Positions 34,885-44,079 of a stretch of 64,000 bases of DNA are shown piece by piece. The notes below the pieces were generated by a model. That model was not told the DNA's origin. It made no database searches and saw nothing but the letters and a program-made list of their open reading frames with translations. The DNA is taken from positions 124,001 through 188,000 of the forward strand of contig JAGDZR010000011.1 of the NCBI GenBank assembly GCA_049115695.1. Direction: 5' to 3'. The stretch is from JAGDZR01 sp049115695. GTDB taxonomy: Bacteria; Bacteroidota; Bacteroidia; Cytophagales; Cyclobacteriaceae. A program made the position numbers and the translations under genes. Within the stretch, counting starts at the first letter, position 1, and each line of letters starts with the position of its first letter.

Positions 34885-36756
34885 ATGTCTAAGGAAATCG
34901 GACTTAGTTTGGTGTATCGCGACATGTGGCAATCCTCTGGAAAGTACATGCCACGAGTCGATCAATTGGTAAAAGTAGCAGAACCCATTGTTGAAATGGG
35001 TTGCTTCAAGCGTGTTGAAACCAATGGAGGGGGGTTTGAGCAGATCAATCTTCTCTATGGTGAAAACCCAAATAAGTCGGTCCGGGAATGGACTCAACCT
35101 TTCAATGATGCTGGGATTCAGACCCACATGTTGGAACGCGGACTTAACGGTCTCAGAATGTATCCGGTTCCGAGAGACGTACGTAAGCTGATGTTTAAGC
35201 TGAAGAAAATTCAGGGAACAGACATTTCCAGATCATTTGATGGACTCAACGATACCCGAAATCTCAAGTTATCTATTGATTATGCTAAGGAAGGGGGCAT
35301 GATCGCTCAAACCTGCCTTTGCATTACCTATTCTGAGTTACATACTGTTGACTACTACGTCAAAATGGCGGGAGAACTCATTGACATGGGTGCTGAAGAG
35401 ATTTGCATTAAAGATATGGCAGGTATCGGACGGCCGGTTTCTATTGGCAAAATAGTGGAAGGAATAAAGTCCATCAAAAAAGATATCATAGTTCAATATC
35501 ATGGTCACTCAGGGCCTGGCTTTAGTGTAACATCCTCCTTGGAAGCAGCTAGAGCAGGTGCAGACTACATAGATGTAGGCATGGAGCCATTGTCGTACGG
35601 AACGGGTCACGCGGACCTCATAACCGTACATGAAATGCTAAAAGATGCTGGTTTTTCATTACCGGATATCAACATGAAAGCATACATGCAGGCACGATCA
35701 CTCACTCAGGAGTTTATCGATGACTTTTTAGGCTATTATATCAACCCCAAAAACCGTCACATGAATGCCTTGCTAATAGGACCGGGATTACCCGGGGGCA
35801 TGATGGGTAGCTTGATGGCAGATTTGGAAAATAACCTGGCAAGTCTTAACAAATGGATGGAGAAAAAAGGCAAGCCAGCTATCAGTCAGGACGACTTACT
35901 GATAGCGCTATTTGATGAGGTGGAAACAATCTGGCCAATGATGGGGTATCCTCCATTAGTAACACCTTATAGCCAATATGTAAAAAATGCCGCATTGGTC
36001 AATGTAATGCAAATGAAGAAAGGCAAAGAACGATGGTCTTTGCTTGATGATAATACCTGGGATATGCTGCTTGGGAAATCAGGGCGTCTCCCTGGAACAC
36101 TTGCTCCGGAACTCTTAAAGCTGGCAAAATCACAAGGAAGAGAATTTTTCGAAGGCGATCCTCAGGACTTACAGCCGGATGCACTTGATGAAGTGCGTAA
36201 GGACATGGAATCAAAAGGATGGGATTTAGGTCCTGATGATGAAGAGCTGTTTGAGTATGCCATGCACCCCAAGCAGTATGAAGACTATAAGTCTGGCAAA
36301 GCGAAAGAACTGTTTGAAAAAGATTTAGCTGAAAGAAAAGCTCCGAAAGCTGTTGAAAGTGCGAACACGGGTCAAGAACCAACTATTCCTACTCAACCTA
36401 AAACACTGAATATTGATGTAAATGGCGAGAAGTTTAAGGTGCATGTATCCTACGATGGTGCTATAGAAGCATCTGAAACAAGTGCTGAGATCCCATCCCC
36501 CGTTCCGGTTGCAAGTAATGGTGCTAGTAAAGAGATATTGGCTCCCCTGGAAGGAACAATTTACATGACCAAGGATGCTGCTGAAAAACCGTTGAAAGTA
36601 GGAGATCAGGTTAGTAAGGGAGACATTGTCTGCTATATCGAAGCAATGAAAGTGAACAATGCGGTAAAATCAGAAGAATCAGGAACTGTCGTAGAAATAC
36701 TTATCAAGGACGGAGATGCTGTACTAGATGATGATGTGATTATCAAACTTGGTTAA
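34885..36756 (+). CDS. Biotin-dependent carboxyltransferase (OadA/PycB-like alpha subunit)
   Basis: The 623-residue cytoplasmic subunit has a TIM-barrel carboxyltransferase domain (about 1-300), a conserved C-terminal carboxylase domain, and a biotinyl domain with the EAMKV motif placing biotin on Lys589. In the barrel the metal site is recognisable ('YRDMWQS', 'CIKDMAG' with the carbamylated Lys, and 'YHGHSGPG'), but the first motif differs from the RDAHQS of oxaloacetate decarboxylase and pyruvate carboxylase. It moves CO2 from an oxoacid to biotin, and the membrane beta subunit then releases CO2 while exporting Na+. The oxoacid may be oxaloacetate, but this is not proven. Confidence 0.85.
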   Translation: MSKEIGLSLVYRDMWQSSGKYMPRVDQLVKVAEPIVEMGCFKRVETNGGGFEQINLLYGENPNKSVREWTQPFNDAGIQTHMLERGLNGLRMYPVPRDVRKLMFKLKKIQGTDISRSFDGLNDTRNLKLSIDYAKEGGMIAQTCLCITYSELHTVDYYVKMAGELIDMGAEEICIKDMAGIGRPVSIGKIVEGIKSIKKDIIVQYHGHSGPGFSVTSSLEAARAGADYIDVGMEPLSYGTGHADLITVHEMLKDAGFSLPDINMKAYMQARSLTQEFIDDFLGYYINPKNRHMNALLIGPGLPGGMMGSLMADLENNLASLNKWMEKKGKPAISQDDLLIALFDEVETIWPMMGYPPLVTPYSQYVKNAALVNVMQMKKGKERWSLLDDNTWDMLLGKSGRLPGTLAPELLKLAKSQGREFFEGDPQDLQPDALDEVRKDMESKGWDLGPDDEELFEYAMHPKQYEDYKSGKAKELFEKDLAERKAPKAVESANTGQEPTIPTQPKTLNIDVNGEKFKVHVSYDGAIEASETSAEIPSPVPVASNGASKEILAPLEGTIYMTKDAAEKPLKVGDQVSKGDIVCYIEAMKVNNAVKSEESGTVVEILIKDGDAVLDDDVIIKLG

Positions 36757-36773
36757 ACTTAATCTCTGATCCA

Positions 36774-37964
36774 TTGGATTTACTCAGAAAACTTTACGAG
36801 ATGACAGCCCTGCAGCAAATTGGGGCACATCCTGAAATATTATTGATGATTCTAATTGCTTTTTTTCTGCTCTATCTGGGCATCAAAAAGCAATACGAGC
36901 CACTGCTCCTCGTTCCGATAGCGTTTGGCATGTTGATGGCAAATTTCCCTGGAGGACAAATGGGCGTTGTGAAAATTGACGAATCGCTGACTTTGTTTCA
37001 GATTGCCCAGCAACATGGCATTATGAATTTTGTGTACTATTCGTTGATCAAAACCGGCTTTCTTCCTCCCATTATATTTCTCGGTGTAGGTGCACTCACG
37101 GACTTTGGCCCTATGCTTAGAAATCTACGCTTGGCTTTCTTTGGTGCAGCTGCCCAGATTGGCATATTCACTGTTTTGATATCTGCGGTAGCATTTGGGT
37201 TTTCACTTAAAGAAGCTGCAGCTCTCGGCATCATTGGTGGCGCTGATGGGCCAACTGCGATCTACACTACCATTAAACTTGCCCCGCATCTTCTGGGTCC
37301 CATTGCAATTGCAGCATATTCTTATATGGCACTTGTTCCTGTGATCATTCCTTTTGTGGTTCGATTCACCATGACAGAGAAAGAGCTGAAGATTAATATG
37401 AAACAACAGGACAGACTGTATCCGAACAAAGTCCCTATCAAAAATCTCCAGACACTGAAAATATTATTTCCGATCGCTGTAGGTACCATAGTAGCCCTCC
37501 TTGTTCCCTCTTCTGTACCATTATTAGGCATGCTGATGTTTGGAAATCTGGTAAAAGAAATTGGAGCCGTCACTGGCAGGCTGTATAAAGCCGCCTCAGA
37601 TACCATATTGAATGCAGCAACCATATTTCTTGGACTTTCTGTTGGCGCGACCATGACATCCAAAGCGTTCCTTAATCTCGAAACCCTGGCCATTATAGCT
37701 GGTGGATTTATCGCATTTGCGATCTCGATTGCTGGTGGCATCTTTGCTGTCAAAGTCTATAACTTATTCGCGAAAAAGAAAATTAATCCGCTGATCGGTG
37801 CGACGGGATTAAGTGCTGTACCCATGGCCTCAAGGGTGGCAAATGACTTGGCATTAAAACATGATCCATCCAATCATTTACTCCAATATGCCATGGCTTC
37901 CAACATCTCTGGTGTCATTGGATCTGCAGTTGCTGCTGGAGTATTGATTTCGTTCCTGAGCTAG
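36774..37964 (+). CDS. Sodium-translocating decarboxylase beta subunit
   Basis: The 396-residue integral membrane protein has the OadB pattern: about ten helices, the 'LGIIGGADGPTAIYT' motif with its essential Asp for Na+ and proton exchange, and 'LIGATGLSAVPMASRVAND' near the C-terminus. It decarboxylates carboxybiotin on the alpha subunit and pumps Na+ outwards. The start is TTG at 36774, which keeps the conserved N-terminal 'LYEMTALQ' segment; an ATG nine codons later is the alternative. It follows the alpha gene by 17 bases. Confidence 0.93.
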   Translation: MDLLRKLYEMTALQQIGAHPEILLMILIAFFLLYLGIKKQYEPLLLVPIAFGMLMANFPGGQMGVVKIDESLTLFQIAQQHGIMNFVYYSLIKTGFLPPIIFLGVGALTDFGPMLRNLRLAFFGAAAQIGIFTVLISAVAFGFSLKEAAALGIIGGADGPTAIYTTIKLAPHLLGPIAIAAYSYMALVPVIIPFVVRFTMTEKELKINMKQQDRLYPNKVPIKNLQTLKILFPIAVGTIVALLVPSSVPLLGMLMFGNLVKEIGAVTGRLYKAASDTILNAATIFLGLSVGATMTSKAFLNLETLAIIAGGFIAFAISIAGGIFAVKVYNLFAKKKINPLIGATGLSAVPMASRVANDLALKHDPSNHLLQYAMASNISGVIGSAVAAGVLISFLS

Positions 37965-37986
37965 TAGTTTGCTAATATTCTTTGAG

Positions 37987-40590
37987 TTAACTCTTTTTCA
38001 GGACGTCTTTCATTTCATTGAGCTTAAGCAGTGCTTCCACCGGAGATATGGTGTTGATATCAACCCCCCGTAGCATCTGCATCAGCTCCTCAATTCGCGG
38101 ATCTGCCTCAAAAAGATTCAACTGAAAATTGTTTGTGGGTAGGTCTGTCAAATCCGGACCGTCGGTTACCTTATCCTTTTCCAGGTGCTTGAGTATTTCA
38201 TTTGATCGAATGACAATTTCATTGGGCATCCCAGCCATTTGTGCTACATGTATACCGAAACTGTGCTCACTACCTCCCTCAACCAGTTTTCGAAGAAAAA
38301 TCACTTTGTTCTGAAGTTCTTTAACAGCAACATTAAAATTCTTGATGCGCGGATGGTCTTTTGTCAGCTCGTTCAGCTCGTGATAGTGCGTTGCAAACAA
38401 AGTTTTGGCTTTGAATTTCGGATGATTGTGTAAGTGCTCGACAATCGACCAGGCAATCGAAATCCCATCATAAGTGCTGGTTCCACGACCAATTTCGTCC
38501 ATGATGATCAATGAACGCTCGCTTAGATTGTTCATGATACTTGCCGTCTCAGTCATCTCCACCATAAATGTTGACTCTCCTCGCGAAAGGTTGTCTGATG
38601 CTCCAACCCTAGTGAATATTTTATCCGTAATGCCAATTTTGGCGTATCCTGCTGGCACATATGAACCAAGTTGAGCCATCAGTACAATCAAAGCACTTTG
38701 CCTCAACAAGGCCGATTTACCGGCCATATTGGGGCCTGTAATCACCATGATTTGTTGAGATTCACTATCCAAAAACACATCATTGGGAATGTATGCTTCA
38801 TCATCGGGCATGTTTCGCTCAATCACCGGATGCCTTCCCGCCTTTATGTCGATCACCAAATCTTCTGTGATCGAGGGCTTTACATAATCATATTCCTGAG
38901 CGATAAAAGCGAAATTTACCAGACAGTCCAGATAGGCTAGCGATCGAGCATCTTGCTGAATTTGATCTACATAACTCCTGACATGCTGAACCAACTCCAG
39001 ATACAATCTATTTTCAATAACAGATAGCTGACTCTCCGCTTTCAATATCTTTTCTTCATAAGTTTTGAGCTCTTCTGTAATGTACCTTTCGGCATTCACG
39101 AGCGTCTGCTTTCTGATCCATGACTCAGGTACTTTATCCTTGTGCGAATTCGTTACTTCAAGGTAATAGCCAAAGACTTTGTTGTACGCAATTTTGAGTG
39201 ATGGAATACCTGTAGCCTCTGATTCTCTTTGCTGAATCTGCAGGAGATAATCCTTCCCAGAAAAAGCAATTTTTCGCAGTTCGTCAAGCTCCTCATCTAC
39301 CCCATCTGCAATCACATTCCCTAGAGACAAGTTAATTGGAGGTTCGGCCTGAAGATGCGACTCAAGGTGATTGATGAGCTGTTGATGATCGTCATATTTG
39401 TCTGCAAGTACTGACAACACCTTCCCACCCACTTTTTCGAGTCCCTTTTTTATTGGCTGAATGTAACTTAGCCCTCTTTTGAGCTGAACAACTTCACGAG
39501 GATTAATTCTTCCTGTTGCGACCTTAGAAACCAATCGCTCCAAATCCCCTATTTGCTTCAGTTCACTTCGCAACTGCTCAACCAAATCTTCATTGGATGC
39601 TATGGCCTCCACGATGTTCAATCTTTGCTCGATCTCCTGCTTGTCTTTGAGGGGTAATACCACCCATTTTCTAAGCAGTCGGCTCCCCATTGGAGTGACT
39701 ACATGATCCAAAATATCCACGAGTGATACACCATCATTTTGATTGGCGCTAATCAATTCCAGATTTCGAACTGTGAATCGATCCAGCCACATGTACCTGT
39801 CCTCCTCCAATCTGGATATTGACCCAACATGACTCAATTCCTTATGCTCTGTATCGTCCAGGTACTGCATAATTCCACCCGCAGCAATGATGGACTCATA
39901 CAAATCCTCAATTCCGAATCCTTTGAGATTATTGGTGTTAAAATGCCTGATTAGCTTTTCATAACCGAATTCATGGGTATAGATCCAGTCTTCCAACACA
40001 AATGAATTAAACTGATTGCCAAACAGCGCATCATATTTCTCACGGCCTGACTTATGAAAAATGATTTCTGATGGATGAAAGCCCTGCACTAGTTTAGCAA
40101 TGTGGCTTTCGCTTCCATATGCAACGAAAAATTCTCCAGTCGAAAGATCGAGAAATGAAGCACCGAACCTATCCTTTCCAAAAAATATGGAGGCAAGAAA
40201 ATTGTTTTTGCTCTTATCTAGTACATTATCGTGCATGGACAAACCAGGTGTGACCAGTTCTGTTACACCCCGTTTGACGATTCCCTTGACCGATTTTGGA
40301 TCTTCCAACTGATCACAAATTGCCACCCGCTCTCCAGCTCGGACTAGTTTGGACAAATAATTATCCAAAGAATGATGTGGAAACCCTGCCAACTCAATAT
40401 GAGATGCCGCTCCGTTTGCTCGCCTGGTTAAAACAATGTCGAGGATTTTTGAGGCAGCAACAGCGTCATCCCCAAAGGTTTCATAAAAATCTCCAACTCT
40501 GAACAAAAGCAATGCTCCTGGATATTTGGCCTTGATGGCATTGTACTGCTTCATCAAAGGAGTTTGCTTTGTTTGTTTGGTTTTGGACAT
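37987..40590 (-). CDS. mutS: DNA mismatch repair protein MutS
   Basis: The 867-residue protein carries all MutS1 domains: N-terminal mismatch-binding domain with the Phe-x-Glu motif in 'VGDFYETFG' (about residues 32-40), connector, lever and clamp domains, and an ATPase core with Walker A 'TGPNMAGKSALLRQ' near residue 620, Walker B 'SLIIMDEIGRGTSTYDG', and a short C-terminal tail. It recognises mismatches in the cytoplasm and calls MutL, which is not in the window. It is divergently arranged to the SpoU methyltransferase gene 70 bases away. Confidence 0.97.
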   Translation of the reverse strand: MSKTKQTKQTPLMKQYNAIKAKYPGALLLFRVGDFYETFGDDAVAASKILDIVLTRRANGAASHIELAGFPHHSLDNYLSKLVRAGERVAICDQLEDPKSVKGIVKRGVTELVTPGLSMHDNVLDKSKNNFLASIFFGKDRFGASFLDLSTGEFFVAYGSESHIAKLVQGFHPSEIIFHKSGREKYDALFGNQFNSFVLEDWIYTHEFGYEKLIRHFNTNNLKGFGIEDLYESIIAAGGIMQYLDDTEHKELSHVGSISRLEEDRYMWLDRFTVRNLELISANQNDGVSLVDILDHVVTPMGSRLLRKWVVLPLKDKQEIEQRLNIVEAIASNEDLVEQLRSELKQIGDLERLVSKVATGRINPREVVQLKRGLSYIQPIKKGLEKVGGKVLSVLADKYDDHQQLINHLESHLQAEPPINLSLGNVIADGVDEELDELRKIAFSGKDYLLQIQQRESEATGIPSLKIAYNKVFGYYLEVTNSHKDKVPESWIRKQTLVNAERYITEELKTYEEKILKAESQLSVIENRLYLELVQHVRSYVDQIQQDARSLAYLDCLVNFAFIAQEYDYVKPSITEDLVIDIKAGRHPVIERNMPDDEAYIPNDVFLDSESQQIMVITGPNMAGKSALLRQSALIVLMAQLGSYVPAGYAKIGITDKIFTRVGASDNLSRGESTFMVEMTETASIMNNLSERSLIIMDEIGRGTSTYDGISIAWSIVEHLHNHPKFKAKTLFATHYHELNELTKDHPRIKNFNVAVKELQNKVIFLRKLVEGGSEHSFGIHVAQMAGMPNEIVIRSNEILKHLEKDKVTDGPDLTDLPTNNFQLNLFEADPRIEELMQMLRGVDINTISPVEALLKLNEMKDVLKKS

Positions 40591-40660
40591 TTGGTGGTTT
40601 TATCTGGTCAAAAAAGCTAGGCAATATTAATGCATCGGCAGAATTAAATAATTTCGCAGC

Positions 40661-41194
40661 ATGCGAAAACTCACATCAGCAGAGCTAGGAAGAATCAGCG
40701 TAGCAGACTTCAAGCAAGAATCAAAGTTTGATTTGGTTATTGTATTGGACAATATCAGAAGTATGCACAATGTTGGAGCCGCGTTCCGCACCTCTGATGC
40801 TTTTAGGATAAACAAAATAATATTGACTGGCATTACGGCCAAACCTCCTCACCGAGACATCCATAAGGCGGCACTAGGCGCTACTGATTCTGTGGATTGG
40901 GAATATGTCAATGAACCCATTGAGGCTGTCAATCAACTCAAAGAAAAAGGTTATCAGATTATTGCCGCCGAACAGGCTGAAGGTAGTGTAACCCTGGAAG
41001 AATTCAAACCAGAAGTAGGACAGAAATTTGCACTTGTGTTTGGAAATGAAGTATTTGGCGTATCGGACAATGTGGTAAATGTCGCAGATGGATGTGTCGA
41101 AATTCCTCAATTTGGAACCAAACATTCTTTGAATGTATCTGTAAGTATGGGAATTGTGATTTGGGACTTTTATCAGAAGTTGCGGCCATTCTAA
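40661..41194 (+). CDS. SpoU/TrmH family RNA 2'-O-methyltransferase
   Basis: The 177-residue protein has the SPOUT knot: motif 1 'VLDNIRSMHNVGAAFRTSDAFRI' with the conserved Asn and Arg, motif 2 'FALVFGNEVFGVSDNVVNVADGCVEIP' and motif 3 'HSLNVSVSMGIVIWDF'. It uses S-adenosylmethionine to methylate the ribose of tRNA or rRNA. It lacks the extra N-terminal domain of RlmB. The exact target nucleotide cannot be told from sequence. Confidence 0.9.
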   Translation: MRKLTSAELGRISVADFKQESKFDLVIVLDNIRSMHNVGAAFRTSDAFRINKIILTGITAKPPHRDIHKAALGATDSVDWEYVNEPIEAVNQLKEKGYQIIAAEQAEGSVTLEEFKPEVGQKFALVFGNEVFGVSDNVVNVADGCVEIPQFGTKHSLNVSVSMGIVIWDFYQKLRPF

Positions 41195-41396
41195 ACAACC
41201 AAAAGGGCGATGCACCACCATTCAATATCCACACCCCTTAAGATATCGATGGTGAATGCAAATGCCTTTGGATTGTAATATTTTCAATTCGATTACAAGA
41301 TTTGACGGATTCAATATTCACTTTTTAGTAGGCTGTCCACTTAATGGCTTAAATTTGGCCAGATAAGTAACATGTTTTACTTGTAATCCAATTTGC

Positions 41397-41432
41397 GCCT
41401 CCTGTTAGTTGCCGCTACAGGAGGTGTTTTTC
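41397..41432 (+). terminator. Terminator-like hairpin in the 41.2-41.65 kb intergenic region
   Basis: CCTCCTGT and ACAGGAGG form a perfect 8-bp stem around a loop of about 10 bases, then GTTTTT. It is about 200 bases after the methyltransferase stop, so it could end that transcript or a short RNA. Confidence 0.6.
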
Positions 41433-41592
41433 TCTTTTATAAAGAACGAATCGTCAGACATTTACGTCTTTCGATAATGCTAAGTAAGTAGGTTGTAGTA
41501 TCAACCAAAAATCCTGATTGTTTCAAATATTCGTCAGAATGTTTTCATCATTACGTCAATCCACAGATGCATCATTGGGCATTGACTAACTT

Positions 41593-41611
41593 AGGCCAAA
41601 AAGGGCCTTTT
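41593..41611 (+). terminator. Second terminator-like hairpin
   Basis: AGGCC (41593-41597) and GGCCT (41604-41608) form a 5-bp stem followed by TTT. It is short and weak. It lies just before the end of the convergent receptor gene. Confidence 0.4.
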
Positions 41612-41652
41612 CCATTGAAAAATGAAGAATTCATTAATTCGTCAATACTACG

Positions 41653-44079
41653 TCAATCTTTGGACAAGTGCCAATTAATGGTAAGGTAAAAACTTCGCCC
41701 ACTTGACGGAATTATGCCAGGACCTGGATATCCAGCGGCTCGGCGTGTGAAATACATTTGATCAGACAAATTATTTATGCCAGTTTCAAAAATCCAAGAG
41801 CGCCATGGTAAACTCATGCTCAAGTCCAAGACGTGATAGGACGGGATTATGCCTTCAACTGCTGTTGGAGTTTGTAATGCATTGGATGCATCTGAGTATT
41901 GCTTTGAAACATGAGTGAATAGCAGAGAAACGTTCAAATCCTGGTATCCAATGTTGAATCCTGATTTGGCGTTCAATGCAGGCACCATTTCCACATCGTT
42001 TCCTTTGATACCTGGCTCTTGGGATTCGACATAATTGGATTGAATATAGGCGAGGTTTATAAAACCTTCCATCTTTAAATCATCGATGGACATGAATTGA
42101 TCCAAGGAGCTTTCAAAATAGAATTCAATCCCTTTTATTCCGGCGTTGGCAATATTGGTTCTATACCTAAAGGGTCTATCTACCAAATAATTGAAGCGAG
42201 GATCAGGTTCGGATTTTAACACTGATCCAATTCTGTCCTGATAGGACAGGTAAAAAATTGACATATCATATTTGATTAGTGTGTTATAGGTTCCCCTAGC
42301 TCCTAAGTCAACATTGTAGCCGCGTTCATCTCCAACCTCTGGATCTACTTTAAGAGATGGATTGACTACTCTAATGTCATTGAAATTGATCGCACGGAAG
42401 TTCTGGGAGAAGTTGCTGTACAACTCCATTTTTCTTTCGGTTTTATAACTAAAACCAACTCCAAGTAACACAAAGGATCTTTTCTTGAACTTGTCTTCAT
42501 TCTTTTTCTCTTCGGACAATAAGTTGCCGGCTAAATCATGGGATCGCTCGAAATAATATCCCTTGGCTTGGGTATTAATGTATTCCAGCCTGATGCCAGG
42601 TGTTATGCTAAACTGATCACTGACGTTTAAGACGTTCTCAATAAAAGAAGCGACATTTTTGCTCGGCAGTCGATAATCTGAATAAATGAGCGATTGCTCA
42701 GACAGATAGAAATTAGGCTCTGAATGATGATCACCCTCTCCTTGAGTCCTCAATGTATTACCTTGGTAAATTCTGTTCCCTGCGAGTAATACCCCTGACT
42801 TACCCAATAATTTATAATGATACATTAGCCTCAATTCATTTCCCCAGTTCAAGAATTCATCCATCATCAAATCACGATTTGAATCAGGATCATCTGGGCG
42901 ATCGATCCGACCGAGGTTGCCTAAGGCATATTTGTGAGCATTCAGCATAAACACCCTGTTATTAATCTTGACTTTCGGATTGAATCTATAATCAAAGATG
43001 GCCGATGAAATATCCCACCTTACATCAAACCAGTTGCGGTCACGAATGGACTGTCTTGGGTTTTGGTTGAACTCAAAATCCGTTAATCCTCCTGGCTGCT
43101 GAGCCAGGTAATTCATGTGCGTATGCTCCACTTTAAATGAAGCCAACGGATTCAATTGAAACCTGACACTGGCATGGGATGTATGCTGGTTGATAGTGGA
43201 ATTCGACCTCCAGCCGTCACTGTGTTTGAAATGATAAAAACCATAAGCTCCCACTTTGCCGTTACTCACTCCCAGGTCCACAAAAGAATTATAAAGACCA
43301 AAAGAACCAATAGATTGTGAGAGGTTAAGGTCAAGACTTTTTTTCAGAGGCGCCTGTTTGAAGATGAAATTAAGCATCCCACCAAACTGGGTGCCATACT
43401 GAAGAGAAGCTGCTCCCCTAATAAGCTCAATACGTTCGACTGCCTGAACTGGGGGTGTATAATAGCTCTCTGGATATCCCAAAGCATCAGCTGCAATATC
43501 ATATCCATTCTGACGAACATTGAAATTGGAAGTACGATTAGGATTCAGACCTCTGCCCCCTATACCTAGCTGAACACCTGCACCATCACTTTCCCAAATA
43601 TTCAGACCAGGAACTCGTCCGTAAATCTGTCTCGAAACGTTGGCAGCTTTGTTCATCACCATTTGATCAGGAACAATTACTTCTGATTTTTTTGCTTCAT
43701 AAATACCAGTTCCGCTTACTGCATCTAACCATCCTACCGCTTCTTTTTTCTGACTAATATCTGATACTACGACCTCATCCAGGAGCTCACTCAACCTGTA
43801 AAGCTCTGTAGTGATTTCAGCTATACCGGTCACATTGACTTGCTGTTCGTTGGTCTTATATCCTACCAAAAAAGTAGCTATTTTGTAAGTGCCATCTTCT
43901 ACTTCAATTGAAAACTGGCCGTTGTGATCGGTGATATCGCTTAGAGATGTTTCCTGTACAAACACCAGAACCCCTGCCAGGGGTTGACCATTTTCATCTT
44001 TGATGACACCTTTAATCGTGCCAGCCATACTGTGCAGTGAAAGCAGTGTTAGAGTCAATATGGTCAGCAGCTTACTCAA
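41653..44079 (-). CDS. TonB-dependent receptor of the imelysin/HTTM iron operon
   Basis: The 808-residue outer-membrane protein has a signal peptide (1-19, ending 'SMAG'), a carboxypeptidase-regulatory-like domain (about 20-95), a plug domain (about 120-240, with 'VERIELIRGAASLQYGTQFGGMLNFIFK') and a 22-strand-type barrel ending in 'FYLTINWHLSKD'. The plug resembles FecA-type ferric-chelate receptors. It is the last gene of an operon transcribed leftwards: DUF4856 protein, imelysin, HTTM protein, receptor. Its ATG overlaps the HTTM gene end by 8 bases. The likely cargo is iron or an iron chelate; this comes from operon context. Confidence 0.88.
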   Translation of the reverse strand: MSKLLTILTLTLLSLHSMAGTIKGVIKDENGQPLAGVLVFVQETSLSDITDHNGQFSIEVEDGTYKIATFLVGYKTNEQQVNVTGIAEITTELYRLSELLDEVVVSDISQKKEAVGWLDAVSGTGIYEAKKSEVIVPDQMVMNKAANVSRQIYGRVPGLNIWESDGAGVQLGIGGRGLNPNRTSNFNVRQNGYDIAADALGYPESYYTPPVQAVERIELIRGAASLQYGTQFGGMLNFIFKQAPLKKSLDLNLSQSIGSFGLYNSFVDLGVSNGKVGAYGFYHFKHSDGWRSNSTINQHTSHASVRFQLNPLASFKVEHTHMNYLAQQPGGLTDFEFNQNPRQSIRDRNWFDVRWDISSAIFDYRFNPKVKINNRVFMLNAHKYALGNLGRIDRPDDPDSNRDLMMDEFLNWGNELRLMYHYKLLGKSGVLLAGNRIYQGNTLRTQGEGDHHSEPNFYLSEQSLIYSDYRLPSKNVASFIENVLNVSDQFSITPGIRLEYINTQAKGYYFERSHDLAGNLLSEEKKNEDKFKKRSFVLLGVGFSYKTERKMELYSNFSQNFRAINFNDIRVVNPSLKVDPEVGDERGYNVDLGARGTYNTLIKYDMSIFYLSYQDRIGSVLKSEPDPRFNYLVDRPFRYRTNIANAGIKGIEFYFESSLDQFMSIDDLKMEGFINLAYIQSNYVESQEPGIKGNDVEMVPALNAKSGFNIGYQDLNVSLLFTHVSKQYSDASNALQTPTAVEGIIPSYHVLDLSMSLPWRSWIFETGINNLSDQMYFTRRAAGYPGPGIIPSSGRSFYLTINWHLSKD

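Larger units (their letters stand above)
41195..41652. other. 458-bp intergenic region with two hairpins and a CGTCA cluster
   Basis: This is the only gene-free stretch above 300 bases. It holds two plus-strand terminator-like hairpins and five copies of CGTCA between 41452 and 41655. I find no credible ORF: the longest ATG-started frames are under 20 codons. It lies between the plus-strand methyltransferase gene and the end of the minus-strand TonB receptor gene. Confidence 0.5.

Noticed and set aside
34516..35127. Antisense frame of 203 codons over oadG and the start of oadA
   Set aside because: It lies opposite two genes with clear families and has no recognisable domain or promoter.
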